Notes: generated by a model from the sequence alone, not told the origin. A stretch of 64,000 nucleotides of DNA from Microbacterium oleivorans (GCF_013389665.1 NZ_CP058316.1:2790001-2854000), one strand, 5' to 3'; positions 8,378 to 18,464 are shown, counted from the stretch's first letter. A program made the numbers and translations.

Positions 8378-9207
8378 CCCGGATGAGCGGCGAGACCCAG
8401 CCCACCCTGCCGCTCCCCGACGCGTCGGCGCCGGTCGCCGGCCCGCCGCGCCGGCGACGAGGCGGGCTCCCGTGGATCATCGCGATCGTCGTCGTGATCG
8501 TGCTGGCCGTCGTCGCCTGGTTCGTCGCCGAGCACATCACCCGCAGCATCCTCACCGACACCGTGCGCCAGCAGGTGATCACCCAGCTCGCCCTTCCCGA
8601 GGATCAGCCCATCGACGTCGACTTCGACGAGCCCGTGCTGCCCCAGGTGATCGGCGGGCGGCTGGACCGCCTCGACATCTCGAGCCGGAACGTGCCGCTC
8701 GGCGATGTCGTCGCCGACGTCTCCGTCCGTGCCAGCGATGTGCCGATCCGCGCGGACGGCGGCGACATCGGGTCGGCCGAGGCGACCGTGGTGTTCGGCG
8801 AGGACCAGTTGCAGACCCTCCTCGCCCAGGTCGACGGCGTGCCCGAGGCGGGGCTCACGCTCGACCCTCCCGATGTCACGGTCGAGGTGGAGCTGCCGAT
8901 CCTCGCGGTGAGCGTGCCGCTCGGCGTCGATCTGACCCCGAGTGCCGTGGACGGCGACATCGTGCTCACTCCGCGGGCCGTGCGCCTCGCCGGCGCGGAG
9001 CTCACCGCCGATGCCGTGCGCGATCGCTTCGGCTCGGTGGCCGACCGGGTGCTGCGCGACTATCCCGTCTGCGTCCGCGACCGCCTGCCGGCCGGGCTCA
9101 CGGTGCGCGAGGTCCGTGTGGAGCCGGCGTCGCTGGTGGCCGAGGTCGATGTCGACGGCGGGATCATCTCCGACCCGGCGCTGCAGGCGGAGGGCACCTG
9201 CGACTGA
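8374..9207 (+). CDS. LmeA-like (DUF2993) phospholipid-binding protein
   Basis: The 277-residue protein has a Pro/Arg-rich cytoplasmic start, one transmembrane segment at about residues 32-56 and a long extracytoplasmic beta-rich region typical of DUF2993/LmeA proteins. In mycobacteria LmeA is a periplasmic lipid-binding factor in mannan maturation; a similar cell-envelope role here is inferred. GTG 8374 overlaps the argS stop by four bases; ATG 8383 three codons later is equally possible. It ends 16 bases from a convergent minus-strand membrane gene. Confidence 0.75.
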   Translation: MTRMSGETQPTLPLPDASAPVAGPPRRRRGGLPWIIAIVVVIVLAVVAWFVAEHITRSILTDTVRQQVITQLALPEDQPIDVDFDEPVLPQVIGGRLDRLDISSRNVPLGDVVADVSVRASDVPIRADGGDIGSAEATVVFGEDQLQTLLAQVDGVPEAGLTLDPPDVTVEVELPILAVSVPLGVDLTPSAVDGDIVLTPRAVRLAGAELTADAVRDRFGSVADRVLRDYPVCVRDRLPAGLTVREVRVEPASLVAEVDVDGGIISDPALQAEGTCD

Positions 9208-9222
9208 GCGGCGCGGCGGCTC

Positions 9223-9567
9223 TCAGTGGCCGTGGGCGACGAGCAGCGCGACGGCAACGAGCGCGACCAGGGCGAGCGAAGCGGTGCCGAGGGCGACGGC
9301 CGCGGTCCGAGCCATCAGCGCGAGCTCGCGGCCGCGCGGGAATGTTCGGTGACCGATCTGGTGCGCGATCACGTCGGCGACGAAACCCGCGGCGGCGATC
9401 GCGAAGATGCCGATCACCAGCGCGAAGATGGACTCGGCCACGGTGACGTGCTCAGCCGTCAGCAGGCCGGCGAGGATCGCCAGGCCCGTGACCGTGGCGT
9501 AGATGCGCTCCTTGAGCGCACCGATCCGCTCGTCCAGCGCCGCGCCGCGCACCTGCTCATTGCCCAT
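9223..9567 (-). CDS. Small membrane protein, family not assigned
   Basis: The 114-residue product has a short polar N-terminus and three hydrophobic segments at about 22-42, 46-67 and 87-112. The N-terminal sequence LDERIGALKERIYATVTGLAIL includes a short amphipathic stretch before the first membrane span. I do not recognise a firm family. ATG 9567 is set by AGGAGG six bases upstream; the frame is open further but lacks a ribosome site. It is divergent from the YdeI-like gene with only 37 bases between the two starts. Confidence 0.7.
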   Translation of the reverse strand: MGNEQVRGAALDERIGALKERIYATVTGLAILAGLLTAEHVTVAESIFALVIGIFAIAAAGFVADVIAHQIGHRTFPRGRELALMARTAAVALGTASLALVALVAVALLVAHGH

Positions 9568-9604
9568 GGTCGCCTCCTGGGCCAGGCTACAAGCGGGAGG
9601 CGCG

Positions 9605-10180
9605 ATGATGGTGGACGACGAGGGCCGCGGACCCCTGGTGCTGATCGACACCGCAGCGTGGCGGTCGTGGCTCGATGAGAACGAGAGCACCTCGGACGGC
9701 GTACAGCTCGTGCTCGCGAAGAAGGGCGTCACCCGACCGACGTCGCTGAGCTATGCGGCCGCCCTCGACGAGGCTCTGTGCAGCGGCTGGATCGACGGCC
9801 GCCGCAACGCTCGGGACGGGGAGACGTTCCTGCAGCTGTTCACCCCGCGGCGCGCGCGTTCGATCTGGTCGCAGCGCAACGTCGAGATCGTGAACCGTCT
9901 CATCGGCGAGGGGCGCATGCGTGATCGGGGACGCGTCGAGATCGATCGTGCCCGTTCCGACGGCCGGTGGGACCGGGCGTACGCGGGGCAGGCCGCGGCC
10001 CAGGTCCCCGACGACCTGGCGGCCGCGCTGGCCGCGTCGCCGGTCGCGGCGGCGCGGCTGGCCGCTCTCGGGTCGGCCGAGCGCTACTCGGTGCTGCATC
10101 CGATCCTCACGGCGTCCTCGCCCGCGACCCGCACCGTCCGCATCGCCCGCGCCGTCGCGCGCCTCGCCGACGGCGGCTGA
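9605..10180 (+). CDS. YdeI/OmpD-associated family protein
   Basis: This protein of about 191 residues contains the pattern of the YdeI family: SYAAALDEALCSGWIDGRRNARDGETFLQLFTPRRARSIWSQRNVE, with R/K-rich and aromatic positions conserved, followed by a C-terminal helical part around PDDLAAALAASP. In enteric bacteria YdeI is linked to stress and peptide resistance, but the biochemical role is not established. GGGAGG (9595-9600) serves ATG 9605 or ATG 9608, the latter with better spacing. It reads toward lysA. Confidence 0.75.
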   Translation: MMVDDEGRGPLVLIDTAAWRSWLDENESTSDGVQLVLAKKGVTRPTSLSYAAALDEALCSGWIDGRRNARDGETFLQLFTPRRARSIWSQRNVEIVNRLIGEGRMRDRGRVEIDRARSDGRWDRAYAGQAAAQVPDDLAAALAASPVAAARLAALGSAERYSVLHPILTASSPATRTVRIARAVARLADGG

Positions 10181-10186
10181 GGCCGC

Positions 10187-10202
10187 TGCCGGTGCTCCGG
10201 CA
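10187..10202 (+). terminator. Weak hairpin after the YdeI-like gene
   Basis: TGCCGG (10187-10192) and CCGGCA (10197-10202) make a 6-bp stem with a 4-base loop seven bases after the stop. No U-tract follows. It may separate this gene from lysA. Confidence 0.35.
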
Positions 10203-10265
10203 CCGCCGCGCCCGCGGTCGCCGACCCCGCGCGTCACGAGGACGGGCGGCGAGCGGCGCGTGTCC

Positions 10266-10271
10266 TAGACT
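10266..10271 (+). promoter_or_regulatory. -10 box TAGACT, candidate lysA promoter
   Basis: TAGACT in the 152-base gap before lysA matches the TAGNNT box seen before many genes here. It would give a leader of about 55 bases. The leader shows no lysine riboswitch that I can recognise. Confidence 0.4.
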
Positions 10272-10332
10272 GGCGGCACCGTCGCGGCCGTGTCTGCCGG
10301 GCGGTCAACGCTCTTCCCGATTGGTGTTCTTC

Positions 10333-11742
10333 GTGTCCGCGTCCGACGTTCGTCCCGCTGTGCCGGAGTGGCTGCGTGTTCCGGCCGATCCGAACGATCT
10401 CGCCGAGGCGGTGTGGCCGCCCGCGTGTGCGCGCACGTCGGACGGCGTGCTGACCGTCGGAGGCGTGAGCGCCACCGAGCTCGCCGAGCGATTCGGCACT
10501 CCTCTCTACGTGCTCGACCAGGATGCCGTGATCGGCCAGGCGCGACGGGTGCGGCGTGCCTTCGCCGCCGCGGCCGAGCGTCACGGCACCACGGCACGGG
10601 TGTACTACGCGAGCAAGGCGTTCCTGAGCACCGAGGTCGTGCGCTGGGTGACCGGTGAGGGTCTTGCCGTCGACGTCGCCACGGGCGGCGAGCTCGCCGT
10701 CGCGCTCGCCGCGGGTGCGGACCCGGGCCTGATCGGGCTGCACGGCAACAACAAGTCCCGTCTCGAACTGGCCCGAGCCGTCGAACTGGGGGTCGGTTCG
10801 GTCATCGTCGACAGCCTCATCGAGATCGATCGCCTCGCCGAGATCGCAGCTGCCCGAGGCGCGGTGCAGCCCGTGCTGGTTCGCGTCAACAGCGGTGTCC
10901 ACGCCGAGACCCACGACTTCCTCGCGACCGCGCACGAGGACCAGAAGTTCGGTTTCGCCCTCGCCGACGCCGACGAGGTCGTCGCGCGCATCCGCGACCT
11001 GCCCTCGCTCCGGTTCCTCGGTCTGCACTGCCACATCGGGTCGCAGATCTTCGGTACGGCCGGCTTCGCCGAGTCGGCGTCCCGGCTCGTCGAGGTGCAC
11101 GCGCGGCTCCTCGCCGGTGGCGAGGCGCCCGTCCTCAACCTCGGCGGCGGATTCGGCATCGCCTACACGAGCGTCGACGACCCGACCGACATCGAGGACC
11201 TCGCCGACGGCATCGTCGACGCGGTGGCTCGCGAGTGCGTCGCCCATGGCGTCGCTCTTCCCACGCTGGCTTTCGAGCCGGGGCGTGCGATCGTCGGGCG
11301 TGCCGGCATCACCCTCTACGAGGTCGGCACCACCAAGTCCGTCCGGGTCAGCGCCGACCTCGAGCGCCTGTACGTGAGCGTCGACGGCGGGATGAGCGAC
11401 AACGCCCGCCCGGCGCTCTACGGCGCCGACTACTCCGCGCGCCTGGCCGGCCGCATCAGCGCGGCTCCGCCGACGCTCGCGCGGGTGGTGGGGCGCCACT
11501 GCGAGTCCGGCGACATCGTCGTCGACGCCGAGTACCTCCCGGCCGACACCGCGCCGGGCGACCTCCTCGCGGTGCCCGCGACGGGTGCCTACTGCTTCTC
11601 GCTCGCGAGCAACTACAACTACGTCCCGCGCCCGCCCGTGGTCGCCGTCTCGGACGGCACCGCGCGGATCATCGTCCGCGGAGAGACGATCGACGACCTG
11701 CTCGCACGCGATGCGGGCATCCCCACCGAAGGAGCCGAATGA
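10333..11742 (+). CDS. lysA: Diaminopimelate decarboxylase
   Basis: This 469-residue PLP enzyme makes L-lysine from meso-diaminopimelate. The alanine-racemase-like barrel carries the PLP lysine in YYASKAFL (Lys95), the phosphate-binding GGGFGIAYT near 270 and the substrate motif EPGRAIVG. The C-terminal beta domain has the CESGD motif. GTG 10333 gives the family N-terminus VSASDVRPAVPEWLRVP. It begins the string lysA-hom-thrC-thrB and overlaps hom by four bases (ATGA at 11739), so lysine and threonine synthesis are transcribed together. Confidence 0.95.
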   Translation: MSASDVRPAVPEWLRVPADPNDLAEAVWPPACARTSDGVLTVGGVSATELAERFGTPLYVLDQDAVIGQARRVRRAFAAAAERHGTTARVYYASKAFLSTEVVRWVTGEGLAVDVATGGELAVALAAGADPGLIGLHGNNKSRLELARAVELGVGSVIVDSLIEIDRLAEIAAARGAVQPVLVRVNSGVHAETHDFLATAHEDQKFGFALADADEVVARIRDLPSLRFLGLHCHIGSQIFGTAGFAESASRLVEVHARLLAGGEAPVLNLGGGFGIAYTSVDDPTDIEDLADGIVDAVARECVAHGVALPTLAFEPGRAIVGRAGITLYEVGTTKSVRVSADLERLYVSVDGGMSDNARPALYGADYSARLAGRISAAPPTLARVVGRHCESGDIVVDAEYLPADTAPGDLLAVPATGAYCFSLASNYNYVPRPPVVAVSDGTARIIVRGETIDDLLARDAGIPTEGAE

Positions 11743-13058
11743 CGGACTACCGCCGCCTGCGCGTGGCCCTGCTCGGAGCCGGCGCCGTCGGCTCGCAGGT
11801 CGCCGCGCTGCTGCTCAAGCACGGAGACGAGCTCGCCGACCGCGCGGGCGCCGCCCTCGACCTGGTGGGGATCTCGGTCCGCGACCTCGACGCGCCCCGG
11901 GACGTCGACCTCCCACGCGAGCTCCTGACGACCGACCCGGAGTCCCTCCTCGTCGGCTCCGACATCGTCATCGAGCTGATGGGCGGGATCGAGCCCGCCC
12001 GTACGAGCATCCTGCAGGCGATCGGTGCGGGCGCCGACATCGTCACGGCCAACAAGGCGCTCCTCGCCACCCACGGTCCGGAACTCTTCGAGGCCGCCGA
12101 CCAGGTGGGGGCCTCGATCTACTACGAGGCCGCTGCTGCCGGCGCGATCCCGATCATCCGGCCGCTGCGCGACTCGCTCGCCGGCGATCGCGTCCAGCGC
12201 ATCATGGGCATCGTCAACGGCACGACCAACTACATCCTCGATCGCATGGACCGCGAGGGGTCGGACTTCGCCGAGGTCCTCGCCGACGCTCAGGCGCTCG
12301 GGTACGCCGAGGCCGACCCCACCGCCGACATCGAGGGCTACGACGCTGCGCAGAAGGCGGCCATCCTCGCCTCCCTCGCCTTCCACACGGCCGTGCCGCT
12401 GAGCGCGGTCCACCGCGAGGGAATCACGCAGATCGACGCCGACATGATGGATGCCGCGCGCAAGGCCGGCTTCGTCATCAAGCTGCTCGCGGTGTGCGAG
12501 CGCCTCGCGGACGCCGAGGTGTCCTCGTCGGGCGAGTCGATCTCGGTGCGCGTATACCCCGCGCTCGTGCCGCGGGAACACCCTCTCGCAAGCGTCCACG
12601 GCGCCAACAACGCCGTGTTCGTGCAGGCCGAGGCCGCGGGCGATCTGATGTTCTACGGCGCCGGCGCGGGCGGCGTCCAGACCGCCTCCGCCGTTCTCGG
12701 CGACGTGGTCTCGGCGGCGCGCCGTCACATCGCCGGCGGCGTCGGGGTGGGGGAGTCCACGCGGGCCAACCTGCCGGTCGTGCCGATCGGGCACGTGGTG
12801 ACCCGCTACCAGATCACGCTCGAGGTCGAGGACCGTCCCGGCGTGCTGGCGGCCGTGGCGGGCGTCCTCAGCGACGGGCGCGTATCGATCGCGACGCTCG
12901 AACAGACCATCGTCACCGGAGACGACGCGCAGAGTGCGCGCCTGGTGATCGGAACGCACACGGCACGCGAGCAGGACCTCAGCGACACCGTCGACGCACT
13001 CGATGCGAGCGGCGTGGTCCAGCGGGTCGTCTCGGTGCTGCGGGTAGAAGGAGACTGA
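11739..13058 (+). CDS. hom: Homoserine dehydrogenase
   Basis: The 439-residue enzyme reduces aspartate semialdehyde to homoserine. It has an N-terminal Rossmann motif GAGAVGSQV at about 11-19, the catalytic domain with [11 protein letters not shown] and [20 protein letters not shown], and a C-terminal ACT domain at about 360-435 ([20 protein letters not shown]). In actinobacteria this domain confers threonine feedback inhibition, expected here too. It lies between lysA (four-base overlap) and thrC (start one base after its stop). Confidence 0.96.
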   Translation: MTDYRRLRVALLGAGAVGSQVAALLLKHGDELADRAGAALDLVGISVRDLDAPRDVDLPRELLTTDPESLLVGSDIVIELMGGIEPARTSILQAIGAGADIVTANKALLATHGPELFEAADQVGASIYYEAAAAGAIPIIRPLRDSLAGDRVQRIMGIVNGTTNYILDRMDREGSDFAEVLADAQALGYAEADPTADIEGYDAAQKAAILASLAFHTAVPLSAVHREGITQIDADMMDAARKAGFVIKLLAVCERLADAEVSSSGESISVRVYPALVPREHPLASVHGANNAVFVQAEAAGDLMFYGAGAGGVQTASAVLGDVVSAARRHIAGGVGVGESTRANLPVVPIGHVVTRYQITLEVEDRPGVLAAVAGVLSDGRVSIATLEQTIVTGDDAQSARLVIGTHTAREQDLSDTVDALDASGVVQRVVSVLRVEGD

Positions 13059-13059
13059 C

Positions 13060-14145
13060 ATGGCACATGTTTGGCAGGGAGTCCTGCGTGAGTTCGCCGA
13101 CCGGTTGGACGTCACCGACGCCTCCACCGTCGTGAGCCTGGGCGAGGGCGGAACGCCGCTCGTGCATGCCCGCGAGCTCTCGCGGATGACGGGCGCCGAC
13201 GTCTGGGTGAAGTTCGAGGGCATGAACCCGACCGGCTCGTTCAAGGACCGCGGCATGACCGTCGCCCTCTCGCGCGCCGTCGAGCACGGTGCGAAGGCGG
13301 TCATCTGCGCCTCGACCGGAAACACCTCCGCCTCCGCGGCGGCGTACGCCGCTCACGCGGGCATCACCGCGGCGGTGCTCGTGCCCGAGGGCAAGATCGC
13401 CATGGGCAAGCTCAGCCAGGCCGTCGCGCACGGCGGGACCCTCATCCAGATCCGCGGCAACTTCGACGACTGCCTCGAGATCGCCCGCGAGCTCGCCGAC
13501 CACTACCCGGTCCACCTGGTCAACTCCGTCAACCCCGACCGCATCGACGGACAGAAGACGGCGGCGTACGAGGTCGTCTCGCAGCTCGGCGATGCCCCGG
13601 ACTTCCACTTCATCCCGGTCGGCAACGCGGGCAACTACACCGCCTACTCCCGCGGCTACCGCGAGGAGGCCGCGCGTGGTGTCGCGACGCGCGTGCCCCG
13701 CATGTTCGGATTTCAGGCGGCGGGGTCCGCGCCGCTGGTGCGTGGCGAGGTCGTGAAGAACCCCGACACGATCGCCACCGCGATCCGCATCGGCAACCCC
13801 GCCTCGTGGGACCTCGCCCTCGAGGCCCGCGACGCCACGCAGGGGTGGTTCGGCGCGATCGACGACGACCGCATCCTCGCGGCGCAGAAGCTGCTGGCGA
13901 GCACGGCGGGCGTCTTCGTCGAGCCGGCATCGGCCATCTCGGTCGCGGGCCTCCTCGATCGGGCCGAGGCGGGCGTCATCCCCTCCGGCGCCAAGGTCGT
14001 GCTCACCGTCACCGGGCACGGCCTGAAGGACCCGCAGTGGGCCCTGCGCAACCCCGACGGCACCGACGCCGAGCCGATCGTCGTCGACGCGACCACCAGC
14101 GAGGTGGCATCCGTCCTCGAACTCGCACCGCAGGCGCCGGCGTGA
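13060..14145 (+). CDS. thrC: Threonine synthase
   Basis: The 361-residue PLP enzyme converts O-phosphohomoserine to threonine. The PLP lysine is Lys62 in [28 protein letters not shown] binds the cofactor phosphate, and [14 protein letters not shown] is present near 187. Length and motifs match the short actinobacterial form. ATG 13060 follows GAAGGAG. Its stop overlaps the GTG of thrB, continuing the tight operon. Confidence 0.96.
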   Translation: MAHVWQGVLREFADRLDVTDASTVVSLGEGGTPLVHARELSRMTGADVWVKFEGMNPTGSFKDRGMTVALSRAVEHGAKAVICASTGNTSASAAAYAAHAGITAAVLVPEGKIAMGKLSQAVAHGGTLIQIRGNFDDCLEIARELADHYPVHLVNSVNPDRIDGQKTAAYEVVSQLGDAPDFHFIPVGNAGNYTAYSRGYREEAARGVATRVPRMFGFQAAGSAPLVRGEVVKNPDTIATAIRIGNPASWDLALEARDATQGWFGAIDDDRILAAQKLLASTAGVFVEPASAISVAGLLDRAEAGVIPSGAKVVLTVTGHGLKDPQWALRNPDGTDAEPIVVDATTSEVASVLELAPQAPA

Positions 14146-15071
14146 CCCGATCGGTCCAGGTCCGCGTGCCGGCCACCAGCGCGAACCTGGGGCCGGGATT
14201 CGACACGCTCGGGCTGGCACTCAGCGTCTACGACGAGCTCGTGGTGACGGAGCTGCCGCGGCCTGGTCTGGAGATCTCCGTCTCGGGCGAGGGCGCCCAC
14301 GACGTCCCCACCGACGCCACGCACCTCGTGGTGCGCGCGATGGCCTACGCGTACGAGGCGTTCGGTCGGACCCTCCCCGGCGTGCGGCTCGAAGCCGTCA
14401 ACGCCATCCCGCACGGGCGGGGGATGGGGTCCTCCGGCGCTGCCGTCGTCGCGGGCCTCCTCGCCGCGAAGGGCCTCCTCGCCGGCGACGTCGAGATCGG
14501 CGAGGAAGCGCTCCTGCGTCTCGCGACGGAGCTCGAAGGTCACCCCGACAATGTCGCGCCCGCCCTGTTCGGCGGACTCACGATCGCCTGGGTCGACGAG
14601 CACGGACCGCAGCACAAGAAGCTGCTCGTGCACCGCGGCGTGGCCCCTCTCGTGTTCGTCCCGGAGTTCACGATGTCGACCTCCGTAGCGCGCGGATTCG
14701 ATCCGCTCCAGGTCACCCGCGAGGACGCCATCTTCAACCTGTCGCGCTCCGCGCTGCTCGTGGCGGCCCTCACGCAGAGCCCCGACCTCCTGCTCGCCGC
14801 GACCGAGGACAAGCTGCACCAGTCCTATCGCGCTCAGGCGATGGTCGAGACCGACCGACTCGTGCGCGCGCTGCGGGCCGAAGGCTTCGCGGCGGTCGTC
14901 TCGGGGGCGGGCCCGAGTGTCCTCGTTCTCGCCGACGGCCCCGGCCGGCGATTGGCTGCCGCGGAGCTCGCCGCCACTACCACAGAGACCCGGTGGGACG
15001 CGCGGATGCTCGCCGTCGATGTGCGTGGTGGTATGGTGAGGGACCATACGGAGGGTTCCACACCCCTGTGA
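14142..15071 (+). CDS. thrB: Homoserine kinase
   Basis: This 309-residue GHMP kinase phosphorylates homoserine. GHMP motif 1 is [16 protein letters not shown] at about 7-22, the ATP-binding motif is [17 protein letters not shown] at about 89-105 and the C-terminal motif is [12 protein letters not shown]. The start is GTG 14142, overlapping thrC as GTGA. The end of the coding sequence contains a perfect 7-bp inverted repeat (15031-15049). It closes the threonine genes before rho. Confidence 0.95.
   Translation: MTRSVQVRVPATSANLGPGFDTLGLALSVYDELVVTELPRPGLEISVSGEGAHDVPTDATHLVVRAMAYAYEAFGRTLPGVRLEAVNAIPHGRGMGSSGAAVVAGLLAAKGLLAGDVEIGEEALLRLATELEGHPDNVAPALFGGLTIAWVDEHGPQHKKLLVHRGVAPLVFVPEFTMSTSVARGFDPLQVTREDAIFNLSRSALLVAALTQSPDLLLAATEDKLHQSYRAQAMVETDRLVRALRAEGFAAVVSGAGPSVLVLADGPGRRLAAAELAATTTETRWDARMLAVDVRGGMVRDHTEGSTPL
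15031..15049 (+). promoter_or_regulatory. Perfect inverted repeat inside the 3' end of thrB
   Basis: GTATGGT (15031-15037) and ACCATAC (15043-15049) form a perfect 7-bp stem with loop GAGGG. A second stem, ACGGAGG (15048-15054) with CCTCCGT (15078-15084), spans the thrB stop. The two overlap by two bases at 15048-15049, so they compete. They may be an attenuator, a terminator or a protein site ahead of rho; the sequence does not decide. Confidence 0.45.
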
Positions 15072-15222
15072 TCTGAGCCTCCGTCGCAATTCTGCGAATC
15101 ACCGCGAACACCCCTGATCCACGCCCCGCGCCATCGGCCGGAAGAGCGTGTCAGCGGATGACGCCCGCCGTGGACGGCGTCGCCTGCGGTTCTGTCATAT
15201 CCACCGTTTAAGAGGAGAACTC
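15072..15222 (+). promoter_or_regulatory. rho leader with C-rich, G-poor segment
   Basis: The 151 bases between thrB and rho include 15100-15134, where 19 of 35 bases are C and only 6 are G, a composition typical of Rho loading sites. GACGCC and GGCGTC near 15162-15182 can form a hairpin. In enteric bacteria rho is attenuated by Rho in its own leader; the same logic here is inferred. Confidence 0.4.
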
Positions 15223-17346
15223 GTGGAGTCCAACTCCGAGAACCTGACCGTCGACGAGATCGTCGAGGGCGAAGCCGAGAGCGTCGCCGCCCCCCAGGCC
15301 GAGGCGCCGCAGGAGCCGGTCGACGACGCCGCGCCGGCTGACGCCGCGCCGGCAGCCGCCGAGCCGGCTGCCGCCGCCGATCAGCCCGTCGCGGACGACG
15401 CGGCGGAAAAGCCCGTCAAGGCCCCCCGCAAGCGTGCCCCGCGCCGCGCGAAGAGCACCGATGCCCCGGCGTCCGTCGCCGAGGACGCCGCGGCGCCCGC
15501 CGAGACCGAGGCTGCGGCGCCCGCCGAGACCCAGACCGAGGCATCCGCGCCCGCCGAGGGCGAGGCATCCGCTTCCGCCGAGGGCGAGGCTGCCGCGGCA
15601 CCGGCAGACACCAACGCCGCAGCCGACGCCGCGGTCGACGCGACGGAGGCCGACGAGGCTCCGAAGAAGCCGGCGCGCGGCCGTGGTCGCGGCCGCGGTG
15701 CGAAGAAGGACGCCGAGCCGGCGCCCGCCCCGAGCGCCGAGACCCCGGACGACACGTCCGCAGCATCTGACGCCGCGGCCGAGACCTCGGACACCGCGTC
15801 CGACGAGAAGTCCGGCGCCGCGGCATCCGAGGACGGTGTCGACAGCGGCGCTTCCAGCGACGACGCGTCGAAGTCCGACGGCGGCGAGGGCGAGGGCGAG
15901 GGCGAGTCGAACGGCCGCAGCCGCAGCCGGAGCCGCAACCGCAGCCGCAACCGCAACAAGGACAACGCCCCGGGCGCGAACCAGGGCGGCAACCAGAACC
16001 AGGGCGGCAACCAGAACCAGGGCGGCAACCAGAACCAGGGCGGCAACGCGCAGGGCGGCAACAACGGCCCCGCGGACGACGACAACGGCTCGGGCCAGAA
16101 CGGCCGCGGGCGTCAGCGCAACAAGCGCCGCGGCCCGGTCGGCGGCGACGAGTTCGAGACCGAGATCAACGAGGACGACGTCCTCATCCCGATCGCCGGT
16201 GTGCTCGATGTGCTCGACAACTACGCCTTCGTGCGCACCACCGGCTACCTGCCGGGCACGCAGGACGTGTACGTCTCGCTCGGTCAGGTCAAGAAGTACA
16301 ACCTCCGCAAGGGCGACGCCGTCGTCGGCGCGATCAAGCAGCCGCGCGAGGGCGAGCAGTCGAGCCGTCAGAAGTACAACGCGCTCGTGAAGGTCGACTC
16401 GATCAACGGCCTGTCGGTCGACGACGCGGCGAACCGCGTCGAGTTCGGCAAGCTGACGCCGCTGTACCCGCAGGAGCGGCTGCGACTCGAGACCGGACCC
16501 GAGAAGCTCACGCAGCGCATCATCGATCTGGTCGCGCCCATCGGCAAGGGCCAGCGCGGCCTGATCGTGGCGCCCCCGAAGGCGGGCAAGACGATCGTGC
16601 TGCAGCAGATCGCCAACGCGATCGCGCAGAACAACCCGGAGGTCCACCTCATGGTCGTGCTCGTCGACGAGCGCCCCGAGGAGGTCACCGACATGCAGCG
16701 CACCGTCAAGGGCGAGGTCATCGCCTCGACCTTCGACCGTCCCGCCGAGGACCACACCACGGTCGCCGAGCTGGCCATCGAGCGCGCGAAGCGCCTCGTC
16801 GAGCTCGGCCGCGACGTGGTCGTGCTGCTGGACTCCATCACCCGCCTGGGCCGTGCGTACAACATCTCGGCACCCACGTCGGGTCGTGTCCTCACCGGTG
16901 GCGTGGACGCCTCGGCCCTGTATCCGCCCAAGCGCTTCTTCGGCGCGGCGCGGAACATCGAGAACGGCGGCTCGCTGACCATCCTCGCGACGGCGCTCGT
17001 CGAGACGGGCTCCAAGATGGACGAGGTCATCTTCGAGGAGTTCAAGGGCACCGGCAACAGCGAGCTGCGTCTGTCTCGTCAGCTCGCCGACAAGCGCATC
17101 TTCCCCGCCGTCGATGTCAACGCGTCGTCCACGCGTCGCGAAGAGATGCTCCTCTCGCCCGACGAGGTGAAGATCACCTGGAAGCTGCGCCGTGCCCTGG
17201 CCGGTCTCGACCAGCAGCACGCGCTCGGCGTCATCCTCGACAAGCTCAAGGAGACGCAGTCCAACGTGGAGTTCCTGGTGCAGATGCAGAAGTCGATCCC
17301 GGCGCCCGGCGGACACAGCAACGGGCACGAGAACAGCATCCGCTGA
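15223..17346 (+). CDS. rho: Transcription termination factor Rho with a long low-complexity N-terminal region
   Basis: The 707-residue protein is a hexameric RNA-dependent ATPase that ends transcription. Residues 1-310 are low-complexity: Ala/Glu/Pro-rich, then Arg/Ser-rich ([14 protein letters not shown]), then three copies of GGNQNQ. The conserved part starts at about 319 with [19 protein letters not shown], the RNA-binding OB fold. The ATPase part has the Walker A motif APPKAGKT (Lys456), [15 protein letters not shown] and the Q/R loops. Long insertions like this are known in actinobacterial Rho and give extra RNA contact. GTG 15223 follows AGAGGAG. prfA begins three bases after its stop. 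Confidence 0.96.
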   Translation: MESNSENLTVDEIVEGEAESVAAPQAEAPQEPVDDAAPADAAPAAAEPAAAADQPVADDAAEKPVKAPRKRAPRRAKSTDAPASVAEDAAAPAETEAAAPAETQTEASAPAEGEASASAEGEAAAAPADTNAAADAAVDATEADEAPKKPARGRGRGRGAKKDAEPAPAPSAETPDDTSAASDAAAETSDTASDEKSGAAASEDGVDSGASSDDASKSDGGEGEGEGESNGRSRSRSRNRSRNRNKDNAPGANQGGNQNQGGNQNQGGNQNQGGNAQGGNNGPADDDNGSGQNGRGRQRNKRRGPVGGDEFETEINEDDVLIPIAGVLDVLDNYAFVRTTGYLPGTQDVYVSLGQVKKYNLRKGDAVVGAIKQPREGEQSSRQKYNALVKVDSINGLSVDDAANRVEFGKLTPLYPQERLRLETGPEKLTQRIIDLVAPIGKGQRGLIVAPPKAGKTIVLQQIANAIAQNNPEVHLMVVLVDERPEEVTDMQRTVKGEVIASTFDRPAEDHTTVAELAIERAKRLVELGRDVVVLLDSITRLGRAYNISAPTSGRVLTGGVDASALYPPKRFFGAARNIENGGSLTILATALVETGSKMDEVIFEEFKGTGNSELRLSRQLADKRIFPAVDVNASSTRREEMLLSPDEVKITWKLRRALAGLDQQHALGVILDKLKETQSNVEFLVQMQKSIPAPGGHSNGHENSIR
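15985..16047 (+). repeat. 18-bp tandem repeat in rho
   Basis: GGCGGCAACCAGAACCAG occurs three times in exact tandem (15985-16002, 16003-16020, 16021-16038), followed by a 9-base partial copy. It encodes the repeated GGNQNQ peptide. Exact identity suggests recent slippage or unequal crossing over, so copy number may vary among strains. Confidence 0.95.
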
Positions 17347-17348
17347 TC

Positions 17349-18425
17349 GTGTTCGAGTCCGTCCGGGGGCTGATCGACGAGCACCGCGCGGTGCAGGAGG
17401 AGCTCTCCGACCCCGCGGTGCACGCGGATGCCGCGCGCGCCAAGCGCGTCAACCGTCGCTATGCCGAGCTGTCGCGGATCGTCGCGGCCCACGATGCGTG
17501 GGCCGCGGCCTCCGACGATCTCGACGCCGCGCGGGAGCTCGCCCGCGAGGATGACGCGTTCGCGGCGGAGGTCCCCGGTCTCGAGGAAGGCCTGCGGGCG
17601 GCAGCCGAGCGACTGCGACGCCTGCTCATCCCGCGCGATCCCGATGACGCGCGAGACGTGATCATGGAGATCAAGCAGGGTGAGGGCGGCGCGGAGTCCG
17701 CGCTGTTCGCCGCCGACCTGCTGCGGATGTACATCCAGTACGCCGCCTCCCAGGGGTGGAAGACCGAGCTGCTCGAGCGCAACGAGTCCGACCTGGGCGG
17801 CTACAAAGACGTCCAGGTCGCCATCAAGGGCTCATCGTCCGACCCGTCGCAGGGGGTGTGGGCCCACCTCAAGTACGAGGGTGGCGTGCATCGCGTGCAG
17901 CGCGTGCCGGCCACCGAGTCGCAGGGCCGCATCCACACCTCGACGACCGGTGTCCTCGTCTTCCCCGAGGTCGACGAGCCCGAAGAGATCCACATCGATC
18001 CGAACGACCTGAAGATCGACGTCTTCCGCTCCTCGGGCCCGGGCGGGCAGTCCGTCAACACGACCGATTCGGCCGTGCGCATCACGCATGTGCCCACCGG
18101 CATCGTGGTGTCGATGCAGAACGAGAAGAGCCAGCTGCAGAACCGTGAAGCCGGCATGCGCGTGCTGCGCGCACGCCTGCTCGCCAAGCAGCAGGAGGAG
18201 CGCGACGCCGCGGCATCCGATGCGCGCCGCTCGCAGATCCGAGGCATGGACCGCTCCGAGCGGATCCGCACCTACAACTTCCCCGAGAACCGCATCGCCG
18301 ATCATCGCACCGGCTACAAGTCCTACAACCTCGACCAGGTGATGGACGGCGCCCTCGCCCCCGTGATCGAGAGCTGCATCGCCGCCGACGAAGAGGCGCG
18401 ACTGGCGGCCCTCGGCCAGGACTGA
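17349..18425 (+). CDS. prfA: Peptide chain release factor 1
   Basis: This 358-residue factor reads UAA and UAG stop codons and triggers peptide release. The GGQ motif is residues 232-234 in [20 protein letters not shown]. The stop-codon region and the N-terminal coiled helical domain are both in place. GTG 17349 lies three bases after rho. In many bacteria prmC, which methylates the GGQ glutamine, follows directly; here the minus-strand cysK-cysE pair lies between prfA and prmC. Confidence 0.96.
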   Translation: MFESVRGLIDEHRAVQEELSDPAVHADAARAKRVNRRYAELSRIVAAHDAWAAASDDLDAARELAREDDAFAAEVPGLEEGLRAAAERLRRLLIPRDPDDARDVIMEIKQGEGGAESALFAADLLRMYIQYAASQGWKTELLERNESDLGGYKDVQVAIKGSSSDPSQGVWAHLKYEGGVHRVQRVPATESQGRIHTSTTGVLVFPEVDEPEEIHIDPNDLKIDVFRSSGPGGQSVNTTDSAVRITHVPTGIVVSMQNEKSQLQNREAGMRVLRARLLAKQQEERDAAASDARRSQIRGMDRSERIRTYNFPENRIADHRTGYKSYNLDQVMDGALAPVIESCIAADEEARLAALGQD

Positions 18426-18464
18426 GCCCGAGTCTCTCCCAGCCGGCCGTGGTCGGTCAGCGGG

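Noticed and set aside
10271..10332. Lysine riboswitch before lysA
   Set aside because: The leader is only about 60 bases, too short for the lysine aptamer, and shows no matching motifs.
15985..16047. Short tandem repeats, considered as a CRISPR-like array
   Set aside because: The units are contiguous, have no spacers and lie in frame inside rho.
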